Part shown: positions 6,777-15,749 of the stretch, piece by piece
How the letters are laid out: the number at the start of each line of letters is the position of its first letter
How positions within the stretch are numbered: position 1 is the stretch's first letter
From: Bacteroidota bacterium
GTDB taxonomy: Bacteria > Bacteroidota > Bacteroidia > Cytophagales > Cyclobacteriaceae
Assembly: GCA_024280115.1 (NCBI GenBank)
Contig: JAJRQT010000090.1
Coordinates: 1 to 32,527 of the forward strand
Reading direction: 5' to 3'
Length of the DNA stretch: 32,527 bases
Program-made: the position numbers and the translations under genes
Notes under the pieces: model-generated
Seen by the model: only the letters and a program-made list of their open reading frames with translations
Told to the model about the DNA's origin: nothing
The model's database searches: none

Positions 6777-6918
6777 GATTAAGAAAAATTATGTGTTTAA
6801 CGATTGATAATTTAACAATTTTTAACACCTCTAATAACATTTTTTAACAAAATAAATACACGAAGCTGCAACTTTTTGCGATACCTTGACATCTATATAG
6901 TAAATCCTTTATTCCGCC

Positions 6919-7416
6919 ATGAAAAAAGAATTGATATACTACTCGATATTCGCACTTGTCATTTCTTCTCTTTTAATTTTTGAAATTAGAAATAGTGATC
7001 TAAACTACTCAAAAGTCATTGATGTAGAGGTTTTTGAGAAACTGAACGTTGATCTTGCCTGCAACATTTATGTCTCGATTGGAGATGAGCAAAAGCTCGT
7101 TGTTGAAGGTCCTGAGAATTATTTAGATCTTGTCGAAGTGAAACTGGAGCATGGTATCCTCATCATTACAGAGAAAAAGGCCAGCTTTTTTTCAGGATTA
7201 TTTGGCCCAAAAATATCAAATCCGGAAGAATTAAACCTGTACGTTAAATTGACTGATGCCTGTCAGTTAATGCCTCCGAAAAAAGGGAATCTGATATCAA
7301 ATGAGGCGTCACTTTATTTGGAAATTGAAAATGATGAGAAATTGAGTATTGATCAGGGTTTAAAAGAAATCCTCAAAATGCTGACCGGCCAACTTGTATT
7401 CATTAAGATCATGTAG
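6919..7416 (+). CDS. GIN-domain (DUF2807-like) protein, short
   Basis: A protein of 165 residues with an N-terminal membrane or signal segment (about 5-21). FEKLNVDLACNIYVSIGDEQ and the following VEGPENYLDLVEVKLEHGIL match the start of the GIN/DUF2807 fold, a head domain found on many Bacteroidota surface proteins. The rest, with the usual repeated beta-helix turns and a Gly-Ser-Gly pattern, is short and poorly conserved; intact members are usually over 200 residues. It may be truncated or diverged. The last 8 bases overlap the end of the opposite gene. Confidence 0.6.
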   Translation: MKKELIYYSIFALVISSLLIFEIRNSDLNYSKVIDVEVFEKLNVDLACNIYVSIGDEQKLVVEGPENYLDLVEVKLEHGILIITEKKASFFSGLFGPKISNPEELNLYVKLTDACQLMPPKKGNLISNEASLYLEIENDEKLSIDQGLKEILKMLTGQLVFIKIM

Positions 7417-8125
7417 TCTCCTCCTGTTGAGAAGTTTCATTTTCATGAATTAATATCCCCTTTATAATCAGAAACTGTGCTGAAATATAGGTGGCCATAA
7501 TTAACAACCTGGCTTGTATAATCGGGCTCATAAATTTATCTATCCCTATCATAGCATCAGACATTATGAATAATAAAGCACCGCTATAAACCATCAAAAA
7601 GCTTTTTTCGGAGGTCCATCCGCGTCTTAAAAGCGCTGATATACCCATGGAGATGATGACCATAGTATAGATGATTACCGGGATAAGCAGTGATCCAAGA
7701 TTTGGATAAAGCATATAGATGAGCGCCCCGCCAATAAAAACTAAAAAAACAATTCTTGTCCTGATAAATGAGTTGTTGAGATCTCCCGGCTCATCGTATT
7801 TTGCTTTTCTGTATGCAAAAATATAGAGTACATGAGCTATAAGAAATGCGCCCAATCCGAAAATAAAAAGTCCATCAATCCTCCCCTGGAGCATCAGCAA
7901 AAGATCTCCGAACCATGAAAATACGAGAGCGCCCACAACCAGTTTTGAAAGGCCGGTTGGTTTGGAATTTCTTTGAGACAAATAATGTATAAAGAGCAAA
8001 ATCATGAGCAATGGCTTAGTGGCAAAATCAAGCCATTCAATATTTACAACCTGGGTGATCAGGTTTAGGATAGCGATAATATAAAATGCATTTAGTGCAT
8101 AGATTGATAGCTTCGTCTGTTTCAT
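7409..8125 (-). CDS. YhhN/TMEM86-family membrane protein (possible lysoplasmalogenase)
   Basis: A protein of 238 residues with about eight hydrophobic segments and little else. FSWFGDLLLM, GLGAFLIAHVLYIFAYR and LFIMSDAMIGIDKF are the conserved stretches of the YhhN family, whose human members hydrolyse the vinyl-ether bond of lysoplasmalogens; bacterial members are less studied. The conserved Asp residues in the membrane (GD and SDA) are present. The stop overlaps the convergent GIN-domain gene by 8 bases. The family is fairly sure, the activity inferred. Confidence 0.8.
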   Translation of the reverse strand: MKQTKLSIYALNAFYIIAILNLITQVVNIEWLDFATKPLLMILLFIHYLSQRNSKPTGLSKLVVGALVFSWFGDLLLMLQGRIDGLFIFGLGAFLIAHVLYIFAYRKAKYDEPGDLNNSFIRTRIVFLVFIGGALIYMLYPNLGSLLIPVIIYTMVIISMGISALLRRGWTSEKSFLMVYSGALLFIMSDAMIGIDKFMSPIIQARLLIMATYISAQFLIIKGILIHENETSQQEETT

Positions 8126-8186
8126 TATTATGAATACTTAAACTTTTAAATGGTATATGTTTATTCTACACTATTAATTTATGAGT

Positions 8187-8320
8187 CCACTCCAATAAGT
8201 ATAAAACCCTATAATCTCCTAAAGGGGACTTTGCAGAGTTTATTGATTTTCAACGACTTCCCCTTTAGGGGGTAGGGGTAGAAAAGTTGAAAATCAATAA
8301 ACTCTGACTTGTTGGAGCGG
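8187..8320. mobile_element. 134-bp miniature inverted-repeat element
   Basis: The ends CCACTCCAATAAGT (8187-8200) and ACTTGTTGGAGCGG (8307-8320) are inverted repeats matching at 12 of 14. Inside, a perfect 21-bp inverted repeat (8234-8254 with 8286-8306) encloses a GC-richer core with CCCCTTTAGGGGG. The element has no coding capacity and lies between the starts and stops of two minus-strand genes. I see no clear target-site duplication. The CCCTTTAGGGGGTAGGGG core is a common Bacteroidota intergenic motif, from memory. Confidence 0.6.
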
Positions 8321-8353
8321 ATTCATTTTCATTCAATCATTCTCTCATTAACT

Positions 8354-10432
8354 TCAATAGCTTCCATGAAACTTTCTGAGAAACCATTCCACACTCACAA
8401 AAATAATCAGTATGAAGAATCCCCATTTCATGTTGATGATGGCCAGATATTTTTCCGAGGAGTATATTTTATAGGTCATCTCCTGTCCGAGAATATCTTC
8501 TTTCAATTGATCCATCTGATTTTGATTATAAAAATTTCCTCCGTTCAGGTTGGCAATATTTCTTAGCAGATTATGGTCTGCGGTCAATTTTGTCGTTTCT
8601 ATTTGCAAATCTTTTACTGTAAAAGTCCCGGAAGATGTTTCATTTTTACCATTAATATTGGAGGAGGCATAGAAAGTATAAATACCATTTTCCAATCCAT
8701 TGATCTTATAACCTGAATAGTTCTCACTTGTCACATAGCTATAGCCGTATGTGTTTTTTTTATCGTCAGTGATCCGGAGATCAATTTTATGTCCAAAAGT
8801 TCGCTCAAAAATCTCATTGTAAACCTCCGTTTCAAACACCACGGTCTCATTGTTGAGGTATTCATTTTTAACCGGATATACCTTAAATCTTCTTTTATCC
8901 GCTTTGGTTGAGATGAATTGAATGATCTTGGATATCATTTCATCAAAGGCCTTGTGGTTTTGGTTTTTTGCATATTCCTGTAAACGCCAGCCCCAGATAC
9001 CCTCGCCCAAAAGTACGGCGCTACTCCAGTCATCTGTCCTTTGAATGAGTAATAGAGGCTTTTGCGTATTTACCTTCCCCACTTTCTGATATAGCATTAC
9101 TTCAGCCTGTGGCAGCACGGTGAAATTTGCAAATGGTACTTTTACCGGTGAAAAGTCATTCAGCGCTTCCACATTTTCTGTACTGTATAGAAATTTTCCA
9201 AAATTATTATTGTAGAAAGGGAATACATTATCCTTTTGATAGTTAATCGGTAGAATTTTTACAGCGCCATTTAATTCGTTGAAGCTGTTGATATTGCTTT
9301 GATTTCCATAGATGAAAAATACCGGAATTTTTTCCTTTTTAATTTTATTCAGAATGTGTTGATATTTGTTTCTTTTATCCGGAACCTGGTGTAAAACAAC
9401 TGCATCGTATTTATCTTCAACGTACTTGTCAATGCCATTGATATAGGTTATAACTTCGTAATTGTCATTGGATTCCAGGGCATTTTTTACGGCTTTTATG
9501 TCTGGGTGCGGTGCCGGGGCCACCATTAAAATCTTCTCCTTTCCATCGATAATATCAATAAAAGCTTCTTTTGCGTTATTGGAAGTTGTGAATTCTAAAT
9601 CAACCGGTAATGCGCGGATTGTGAACCTCTGCATGCCGCTTTCATTGGCCTCTACCAAATATTCTACCTGGTCAAATTGATTTTGGTTGTTTATTTTAAT
9701 CTGCTTCCGATCAATAATTTTGCGATTTTTCTCCAACTGGACGGTCACCGTTTTACCTGCCAGATTGTAGCTATACAGCTCCGCTACCAGCGGGAATTTG
9801 TTGCCTTCATATGCAATTTTATTGTAGAGTATCGCATTGAGATTTAAATCTGGTTTTTGTGTTGTATCACCTAATCCAATTGTGCTTATCTGGAGGTTAT
9901 ATGGATGAAATGCGGGATTACTACCAAGGTTATACAGTCCATCGGAGAAGAGCAGCACATTCGATATATTCCGCGATTCGTAATCATTTTGAATTCCTTT
10001 GAGCAATTCATTTAAATTGCTTGAGTTTTCATTAAACGTGATAGGAAGGTTTCCTGTCTGTCCCTGAAATGTCCTGATTTCTACCAAATACCCATTGTCA
10101 TCAAAAACCTTCTCCAATGATTTTATTTGTTCCTGCAAATTGATCAGATTCAAGCTGTCTTCAATCTCAGAAATCGACTGGGAATTGTCTATGGCAAAAA
10201 TAATTGATGGGGCCTCTCTGGTGTTTTTTATCTGTCTGATCAAAGGTCCAAACAACAACAAAGTCAACTGAGTCACCAGAAGAAATCGTATGACTGCCAG
10301 GACATAATTTGTGTTTTTACCCCATGGTGATTTTGTTTTGTAGTATAAAATGGCGGAGTAACCCAGCCCCATCAACACACCAACAACTATCAACCATGGA
10401 GGACTTTCAAAAAGCAGATTTAATTTGTTCAT
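8354..10432 (-). CDS. Membrane-anchored VWA-domain protein
   Basis: A protein of 692 residues. Two membrane segments stand at the N-terminus (about 13-31 and 43-63), then a von Willebrand A domain with the metal-binding DNSQS motif (residues 82-86, DxSxS) and LLFSDGLYNLG. A middle region with KILMVAPAPHPDI recalls the glutamine-amidotransferase-like domain seen in such proteins. The C-terminus has beta-sandwich-like sequence and a last membrane segment (KWGFFILIIFVSVEWFLRKF). The layout matches large Bacteroidota VWA membrane proteins of unknown function. It is not in an obvious Bat operon. FabG lies upstream on the same strand, separated by a miniature element. Confidence 0.8.
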   Translation of the reverse strand: MNKLNLLFESPPWLIVVGVLMGLGYSAILYYKTKSPWGKNTNYVLAVIRFLLVTQLTLLLFGPLIRQIKNTREAPSIIFAIDNSQSISEIEDSLNLINLQEQIKSLEKVFDDNGYLVEIRTFQGQTGNLPITFNENSSNLNELLKGIQNDYESRNISNVLLFSDGLYNLGSNPAFHPYNLQISTIGLGDTTQKPDLNLNAILYNKIAYEGNKFPLVAELYSYNLAGKTVTVQLEKNRKIIDRKQIKINNQNQFDQVEYLVEANESGMQRFTIRALPVDLEFTTSNNAKEAFIDIIDGKEKILMVAPAPHPDIKAVKNALESNDNYEVITYINGIDKYVEDKYDAVVLHQVPDKRNKYQHILNKIKKEKIPVFFIYGNQSNINSFNELNGAVKILPINYQKDNVFPFYNNNFGKFLYSTENVEALNDFSPVKVPFANFTVLPQAEVMLYQKVGKVNTQKPLLLIQRTDDWSSAVLLGEGIWGWRLQEYAKNQNHKAFDEMISKIIQFISTKADKRRFKVYPVKNEYLNNETVVFETEVYNEIFERTFGHKIDLRITDDKKNTYGYSYVTSENYSGYKINGLENGIYTFYASSNINGKNETSSGTFTVKDLQIETTKLTADHNLLRNIANLNGGNFYNQNQMDQLKEDILGQEMTYKIYSSEKYLAIINMKWGFFILIIFVSVEWFLRKFHGSY

Positions 10433-10491
10433 ATATATTAAAGCATTGAGCTTTATGCCTTTAGCTATCAGCGAATAGCTCTATTAAGTCA

Positions 10492-10598
10492 ATGTCGTTT
10501 AGTTAAGAAAATTATTGTCTTACCTCTCCCCGCCTGATTCGGCGGACAGGCCTTCACTCTCTCCAGAGAGGGATAATAGGTGCTTAACTCAATGACAT
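10492..10598 (-). mobile_element. Miniature element family 1, copy A (107 bp)
   Basis: The ends are ATGTCGTTTAGTTAAG and CTTAACTCAATGACAT, inverted repeats with two mismatches. The interior matches copies B (17003-17088) and C (20463-20547), including CTCCAGAGAGGGATAATAGG. Copy A carries a 22-bp extra block (10531-10552) with the palindrome CCGCC/GGCGG. It ends 7 bases from the fabG stop, and so may shape the fabG transcript end. Strand is arbitrary. Confidence 0.75.
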
Positions 10599-10604
10599 CA
10601 TATA

Positions 10605-11351
10605 TTAAGTTAGCATCCCACCATCAACCTGGATCACCTGGCCAGAGATATAGGTTGCCATATCAGAGGCCAGAAATACTGCGCAATCAGCGACATCATC
10701 AGGAGTCCCGCCTCTTTTCAATGGAATGGCATCTCTCCAGGATTGTACCATTTTTTCATCCAGTACTGCGGTCATCTCAGTTTCAATGAAACCGGGGGCA
10801 ATAGCATTACTCCGAATTCCACGACTACCCAGCTCCAGTGCGACAGATTTTGTAAATCCGATGATGCCCGCTTTGGAAGCTGCATAATTTCCCTGGCCCG
10901 CATTTCCTTTTATACCAACGACAGAAGTCATGTTTATGATGGAACCGCTTCTTTGTTTCATGAATGTTCTGGTAGATGCTTTCACGGTGTTGAATACAGA
11001 TTTTAAGTTTACATTCATTACCGTATCCCACATTTCCTCGCTCATTCTCATAAGTAGATTATCTTTGGTAATCCCGGCATTATTGACCAAGACATCCAGA
11101 CCTCCAAAGTCCTCCACTACGGATTTGATCAATTGTTCAGCCGCTGCAAAATCAGAAGCATCAGATCTATAGCCTTTTGCCTTGACGCCCATAGCAGACA
11201 ATTCCTTCTCGAGCGCTTCTCCTTTTTCTACGCTTGAGAGATAGGTGAATGCCACACTGGCGCCGTGAGCTGCAAATTTTTTAGCCACGGCATTGCCAAT
11301 CCCTTTGGATGCCCCGGTGACAAGTGTTATTTTTCCATCGAGTAATTTCAT
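10605..11351 (-). CDS. fabG: 3-oxoacyl-[acyl-carrier-protein] reductase
   Basis: A protein of 248 residues, full family length. This short-chain dehydrogenase reduces 3-oxoacyl-ACP with NADPH in each round of fatty-acid elongation. It has the cofactor loop GASKGIG (13-19), NNAG (90-93), the catalytic Asn115, Ser143, Tyr156 and Lys160 (YAASK), and APGFIETEM plus a C-terminal VDGGM. These match classic FabG closely, so the symbol is likely; a paralogue with another substrate cannot be excluded because no other fab gene is adjacent. A divergent gene starts only 16 bases away. Confidence 0.87.
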   Translation of the reverse strand: MKLLDGKITLVTGASKGIGNAVAKKFAAHGASVAFTYLSSVEKGEALEKELSAMGVKAKGYRSDASDFAAAEQLIKSVVEDFGGLDVLVNNAGITKDNLLMRMSEEMWDTVMNVNLKSVFNTVKASTRTFMKQRSGSIINMTSVVGIKGNAGQGNYAASKAGIIGFTKSVALELGSRGIRSNAIAPGFIETEMTAVLDEKMVQSWRDAIPLKRGGTPDDVADCAVFLASDMATYISGQVIQVDGGMLT

Positions 11352-11367
11352 ATAATAAATAGTTATT

Positions 11368-12566
11368 TTGAAAAATAAGATTTTTAAGAATACACCATTA
11401 ATTTTTGCAATAATAGCATTTTCGATTGTTTATTTTATAAGCACTGATAACGGTATAAATTTAACTTTTGATTCTCATCAATATATTAAAGTAGCTCGGC
11501 AAATTTATCAAAATGGTTTTATAAGCATAAGTGAAAATGAAAGTTTTGCTTTCTGGCCTCCTTTATACCCAGTTGTACTCAGCTTTTTACTGGATTCTGA
11601 AGGGTTTTCTTCAATAAAAATATTCCATTACCTGTTGGGATTGCTTGTGATTTTCATTTGGAACATCATATCGCTTGAAATTCTGAAGAATAAAAGATGG
11701 CATTTTCTTTTTATGTTGCTCCTTTCTATATCTACGAACATGGTTATGATCTCCGTATTTATCTGTCAGAACTTTTGTTTTTTGTATTCTTCAGCCTGGT
11801 AATTCTGGTTGTAAAAAAATACATCAGTACCGGAAATGTCAATTGGATGTTGTTGTCCATCATCCCGGCATTTTTGATGCTGATTCAGCGAAATGCTGGA
11901 ATCTTCCTGATCTCTGCATTTTATTTTTCGATAATAGTGTTAAAATCGGTTCCATTAAAACAACTAAAAATTATAGGAATAAGCTATTTACTTTCAATTT
12001 CCGGTTTTTTAGTATGGAATGTTCAAAGAATATTAATCGAAGACAGAACATATATTATTGGAGAGCTTCTTCCTTATTTTACTCCTGCAAAAAATTATAT
12101 GTTGACTGTTAATGAAATAGGAGGAATATTATATCCATCTCTTTTACTATTTTCTTTCTCCATATTTTTCACAACGGCGATATTAGTTATGCTCGGCTAC
12201 TATATTTTTAAGTTGGTTGATTCGCTATTTTTAAAAATTCTTTTTCTTTCGGCACTCTTATATTTATCTATTTGGATAATAATTCCCGGTGATCCTTCAG
12301 AAATGGGCCGTTTTATATCCGTTGTTACACCAATTTTATTGCTATCCATAGTAAAAGGCTTATCGTTTGGATTTGAGAAAATGAAGTTTCATATTTATTT
12401 TAAATATTTGATTGTCAGTATTATAATTCTCTATTCTGTATTTCGAGTCACCAATAATTCACTTTTATGGGGAGGATTTGACGATTATTTGAATTTTGGA
12501 GAAATACACAATAATTCGTTCTATGAAAAGTCAGATAGGGTAATTGGAAGACCATCTTCTGATTAA
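11368..12566 (+). pseudogene. Frameshifted membrane glycosyltransferase (PMT/GT39-like)
   Basis: Two overlapping frames make one gene. Frame one (11368-11802, 144 codons, TTG start) has a membrane segment and LTFDSHQYIKVARQI...WPPLYPVVLSF, typical of the luminal/periplasmic Asp loop of dolichyl-phosphate-mannose-type glycosyltransferases. Frame two (11697-12566) carries the downstream membrane segments (SELLFFVFFSLVILVV, and an RNAG loop). The sense changes from frame one to frame two around 11755-11770, consistent with a single lost base. Together they give about 395 residues, a normal length. Either the gene is dead or the sequence has an error. The TTG start and the fabG start are 16 bases apart, which is tight. 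Confidence 0.65.
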
Positions 12567-12589
12567 TTTTTTTCTCGATTCAAATCACT

Positions 12590-12597
12590 TAAATTTG
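12590..12597 (+). promoter_or_regulatory. Probable promoter -7 box for lpdA
   Basis: TAAATTTG matches TAnnTTTG. A T-rich stretch about 20 bases upstream (12567-12573) could stand for the -33 element. The lpdA start lies 54 bases downstream, so transcription would begin at about 12603. Confidence 0.45.
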
Positions 12598-12650
12598 CCC
12601 TCCTAAATCAATACAATAAATCGATAACTATTAGAAACTCACAATTAATT

Positions 12651-14045
12651 ATGTCAGCAAATTATAATATAATCGTAATAGGTAGTGGCCCGGGTGGCTA
12701 TGTGGCAGCTATCAGAGCGTCGCAATTGGGTATGAAAGTGGCCGTGGTAGAGAGAGCCGAAGTTGGAGGGATCTGTCTGAATTGGGGATGTATTCCTACC
12801 AAAGCCTTATTGAAAAGCGCCCAGGTGTTTGAGTATATCAATCATGCAAGCGATTACGGCATCAGCGTAAAAGATGCGAGTATAGATTTTGGAGGCATTG
12901 TGAAGCGAAGCAGGGATGTAGCTGCAGGTATGAGCAAAGGAATCAATTTCCTTTTCAAGAAAAATAAAATTGATGTGATTGCGGGTTTTGGAAAACTGAA
13001 ACCTGGTAAAAATGTCGAAGTGGAAGATGACAAGGGGACAAAGTCCGTTTACCACGCGGACCATATCATCCTGGCAACTGGTGGCCGATCCAAAGAATTA
13101 CCCAATTTAAAAATTGACGGCAAAAAAATTATAGGCTACAGAAAAGCCATGACTTTGGATAAACAACCGGATTCAATGGTGATTGTGGGATCAGGAGCTA
13201 TAGGATCTGAGTTTGCCTATTTCTACAATGCCCTTGGCACCAAAGTGACCTTAGTTGAGTTTCTTCCGAATATCGTTCCGGTAGAAGATGTTGATGTGTC
13301 GAAGCAATTGGAGCGGTCATATAAAAAATCCGGGATCAAGGTCATGAAAAGCTCTGAGGTAACCAATGTGGATACTTCCGGTAAAAAATGCAAGGTGACC
13401 ATAAAGACAACAAAAGGCGAGGAGCAAGTAGAATGTGATATTGTACTTTCTGCGGTGGGTGTTTCTACCAATATTGAAGGTGTTGGACTCGAAGGTGTAG
13501 GTGTTGCTACTGATAAAGGGAAGGTGATTGTTGACGATTATTATAAAACAAATATCCCCGGAATTTATGCCATAGGCGATATCGTAAAAGGTCAGGCGCT
13601 GGCGCATGTTGCCTCTGCTGAGGGAATTATTTGTGTAGAGAAAATAGCCGGACAAAATCCGGGATCGCTTGATTATAACAATATCCCGGGCTGTACGTAT
13701 TGCAGCCCTGAGATCGCTTCTGTGGGTTTTACTGAGGCCGCTGCTAAGGAAGCCGGATATGAAATTAAGGTGGGTAAATTTCCATTTTCAGCATCGGGTA
13801 AGGCCAGCGCTGCCGGAGCTAAGGAAGGTTTTGTGAAAGTGATCTTTGATGCAAAGTATGGTGAATGGCTTGGCGCTCATATGATTGGTGCCAATGTAAC
13901 AGAAATGATCGCAGAGGTGGTTGTTGCCAGAAAGCTGGAAACTACAGGTCATGAGATTGTTAAATCTGTCCATCCACATCCAACAATGTCGGAAGCCATC
14001 ATGGAAGCAGCCGCAGCAGCTTACGATGAAGTGATACATTTGTAG
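12651..14045 (+). CDS. lpdA: Dihydrolipoyl dehydrogenase (E3)
   Basis: A protein of 464 residues, full length. It re-oxidises dihydrolipoamide of the pyruvate, 2-oxoglutarate or branched-chain dehydrogenase complexes, or of the glycine cleavage system, with FAD and NAD. FAD site GSGPGGY (11-17); redox disulfide Cys42 and Cys47 in GGICLNWGCIPTK; NAD site GSGAIGSEFAY; second FAD motif AIGD; and the catalytic His443-Glu448 of HPHPTMSE. Everything needed is present. The other complex subunits are not nearby, so which complex it serves is open. A likely terminator follows. Confidence 0.95.
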   Translation: MSANYNIIVIGSGPGGYVAAIRASQLGMKVAVVERAEVGGICLNWGCIPTKALLKSAQVFEYINHASDYGISVKDASIDFGGIVKRSRDVAAGMSKGINFLFKKNKIDVIAGFGKLKPGKNVEVEDDKGTKSVYHADHIILATGGRSKELPNLKIDGKKIIGYRKAMTLDKQPDSMVIVGSGAIGSEFAYFYNALGTKVTLVEFLPNIVPVEDVDVSKQLERSYKKSGIKVMKSSEVTNVDTSGKKCKVTIKTTKGEEQVECDIVLSAVGVSTNIEGVGLEGVGVATDKGKVIVDDYYKTNIPGIYAIGDIVKGQALAHVASAEGIICVEKIAGQNPGSLDYNNIPGCTYCSPEIASVGFTEAAAKEAGYEIKVGKFPFSASGKASAAGAKEGFVKVIFDAKYGEWLGAHMIGANVTEMIAEVVVARKLETTGHEIVKSVHPHPTMSEAIMEAAAAAYDEVIHL

Positions 14046-14073
14046 GGTAAATATTTTAATAACAATATAAAGG

Positions 14074-14100
14074 CCTCCAAGGGATATTGGTGGTTTTTTT
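14074..14100 (+). terminator. Rho-independent terminator after lpdA
   Basis: CCTCCAA (14074-14080) pairs with TTGGTGG (14087-14093) with one mismatch, six-base loop, followed by seven T (14094-14100). It sits 29 bases after the lpdA stop. Confidence 0.7.
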
Positions 14101-14181
14101 ATCGGTCCCGGTTACTTTTTGATATAATTTAAATTCAATAAATATACTATTGTTGGATTATTTTGATATTGTAAAAAAAGA

Positions 14182-15630
14182 ATGATGTGGAGAGGAAAGT
14201 GGGTTTTCATTTTTATGATTGGAATATTTATTGCCGGATGCAAGGAAAGTGAAACATTAGTGCCAAAATCCAATAAGTCAATTAAGGTTGACTGGAGTGT
14301 ATTTGGTGTTGACATGACCAACAGAATAATACTTTACAATGGCGATTCGAAGTCAATTAGCAATAGCAAATTAAAAATCGGCGATAATGAGTTCGAAATC
14401 CAGTCATCTGACAATGAACTTACCATTGGCACAGTATATGATGTTATCTACGGTGAGAAAAGTTTCAGTTTATTCTATACAGAATTACCAATTGTTTCCA
14501 TTTCAACTCAAAACAGAAAAATTGTCAACGACCCAAAAGTAAATGGGGAGTTCTACTTACTGGAAAAAGGGAAAACATTTTCATTTTATCATATAGGCAT
14601 TGAATTGCGGGGAGGAGTTTCCCAATCATACCCCAAAAAGTCATATAGCATTGAATTGTGGAAGGACAAAAGTGGAGTTGACAAAGAAAAGGTATCTCTT
14701 CTGGAAATGCGGAAAGATGATGACTGGATTTTGGACGGTTTGTGGAATGAGCCTCTTCGAATCAGGGATTATACAGCACATGGCTTATGGCTTGAAATGG
14801 GGAGAGTTCAATATAAAAATATCAATACCAAAATAGGGATTGATCGAAAATATTGTGAATTATTTCTGAATGGCAAATATAAAGGTGTCTATTATCTTGG
14901 AGAAAAAATTGATAGAAAACAGCTTGATTTAACTAAAAATATTATTCAATTGGAAGGGGAATTATATAAAGGATATACTTGGGCCGATGGCGTCACTTAT
15001 GATGGAGTAGAGGCGTTTAGTAATAATCAATTAACCTGGAGTGGCTATGAAGCCAAATATCCCAAAGACCTTGGTGAGGTGGATTGGAGTAATTTGCATG
15101 AGTTCGTAAATTTCATCATTAATAGTTCACAATCAGACTTTGACAAAGAGATTTCTTCAAGAATTGATATTGACAATGTGATAGATTATTACATTTTTCT
15201 TAACCTGATTTATGGTGGAGATAATACTGGAAAAAATGTATATACTGCAAGACTTAACAGTTCATCATTGTATTTTTTTGTGCCGTGGGATATGGATGGG
15301 ACTTTCGGCAACAACTGGAAAGGCGAAAGAATAAACAGAACGGAAGGAATTCTTTCAAATGGATTGTATGACAAGCTTTTAAGCTTTCCTGAATTCAGAA
15401 ATCAGGCAAAAGTAAGATGGAATGAATTGAGGAATGCTCAATTAAAGACGACCTATTTAGTGAAGTTATTCAAAGATAATTATGATGAATTGGTAAGAAA
15501 TGGGGTATATGATAGAGAAGCTTTGGTAGCTGGCATTACAAATAATTATAGCAACACCGAAATTGACTTTATTTCATCATGGATTGAGCGCAGAGTATTA
15601 TTTTTAGATTCATATTTTAATGGCTTGTAA
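14182..15630 (+). CDS. CotH-kinase-family lipoprotein
   Basis: A protein of 482 residues. A lipoprotein signal ends at FIAGC (Cys about 20), so the protein is anchored on a membrane. After a beta-rich N-terminal part (about 25-110) comes the CotH kinase-like domain: GIELRGGVSQSYPKKSY, ELFLNGKYKGVYYLGEKID, IDNVIDYYIFLNLIYGGDN and FVPWDMDGTFG. Spore-coat CotH phosphorylates coat proteins; Bacteroidota members are surface lipoproteins of unknown target. The active-site-like Lys, Glu and Asp-rich motifs (EKID, WDMD) are present. ATG 14182 follows AAAAGA; an alternative ATG is one codon later. It is a single-gene unit. Confidence 0.85.
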   Translation: MMWRGKWVFIFMIGIFIAGCKESETLVPKSNKSIKVDWSVFGVDMTNRIILYNGDSKSISNSKLKIGDNEFEIQSSDNELTIGTVYDVIYGEKSFSLFYTELPIVSISTQNRKIVNDPKVNGEFYLLEKGKTFSFYHIGIELRGGVSQSYPKKSYSIELWKDKSGVDKEKVSLLEMRKDDDWILDGLWNEPLRIRDYTAHGLWLEMGRVQYKNINTKIGIDRKYCELFLNGKYKGVYYLGEKIDRKQLDLTKNIIQLEGELYKGYTWADGVTYDGVEAFSNNQLTWSGYEAKYPKDLGEVDWSNLHEFVNFIINSSQSDFDKEISSRIDIDNVIDYYIFLNLIYGGDNTGKNVYTARLNSSSLYFFVPWDMDGTFGNNWKGERINRTEGILSNGLYDKLLSFPEFRNQAKVRWNELRNAQLKTTYLVKLFKDNYDELVRNGVYDREALVAGITNNYSNTEIDFISSWIERRVLFLDSYFNGL

Positions 15631-15749
15631 TAAGCAATAAATAATAATCGTAATGTTTTTCCAATCTTGGTTGACTGAATTTCTCCTTATTACTGATTGT
15701 ATGATCTCATAAAACCTATAGGAAAACAGGAATTGGGAAACGTAAAATT

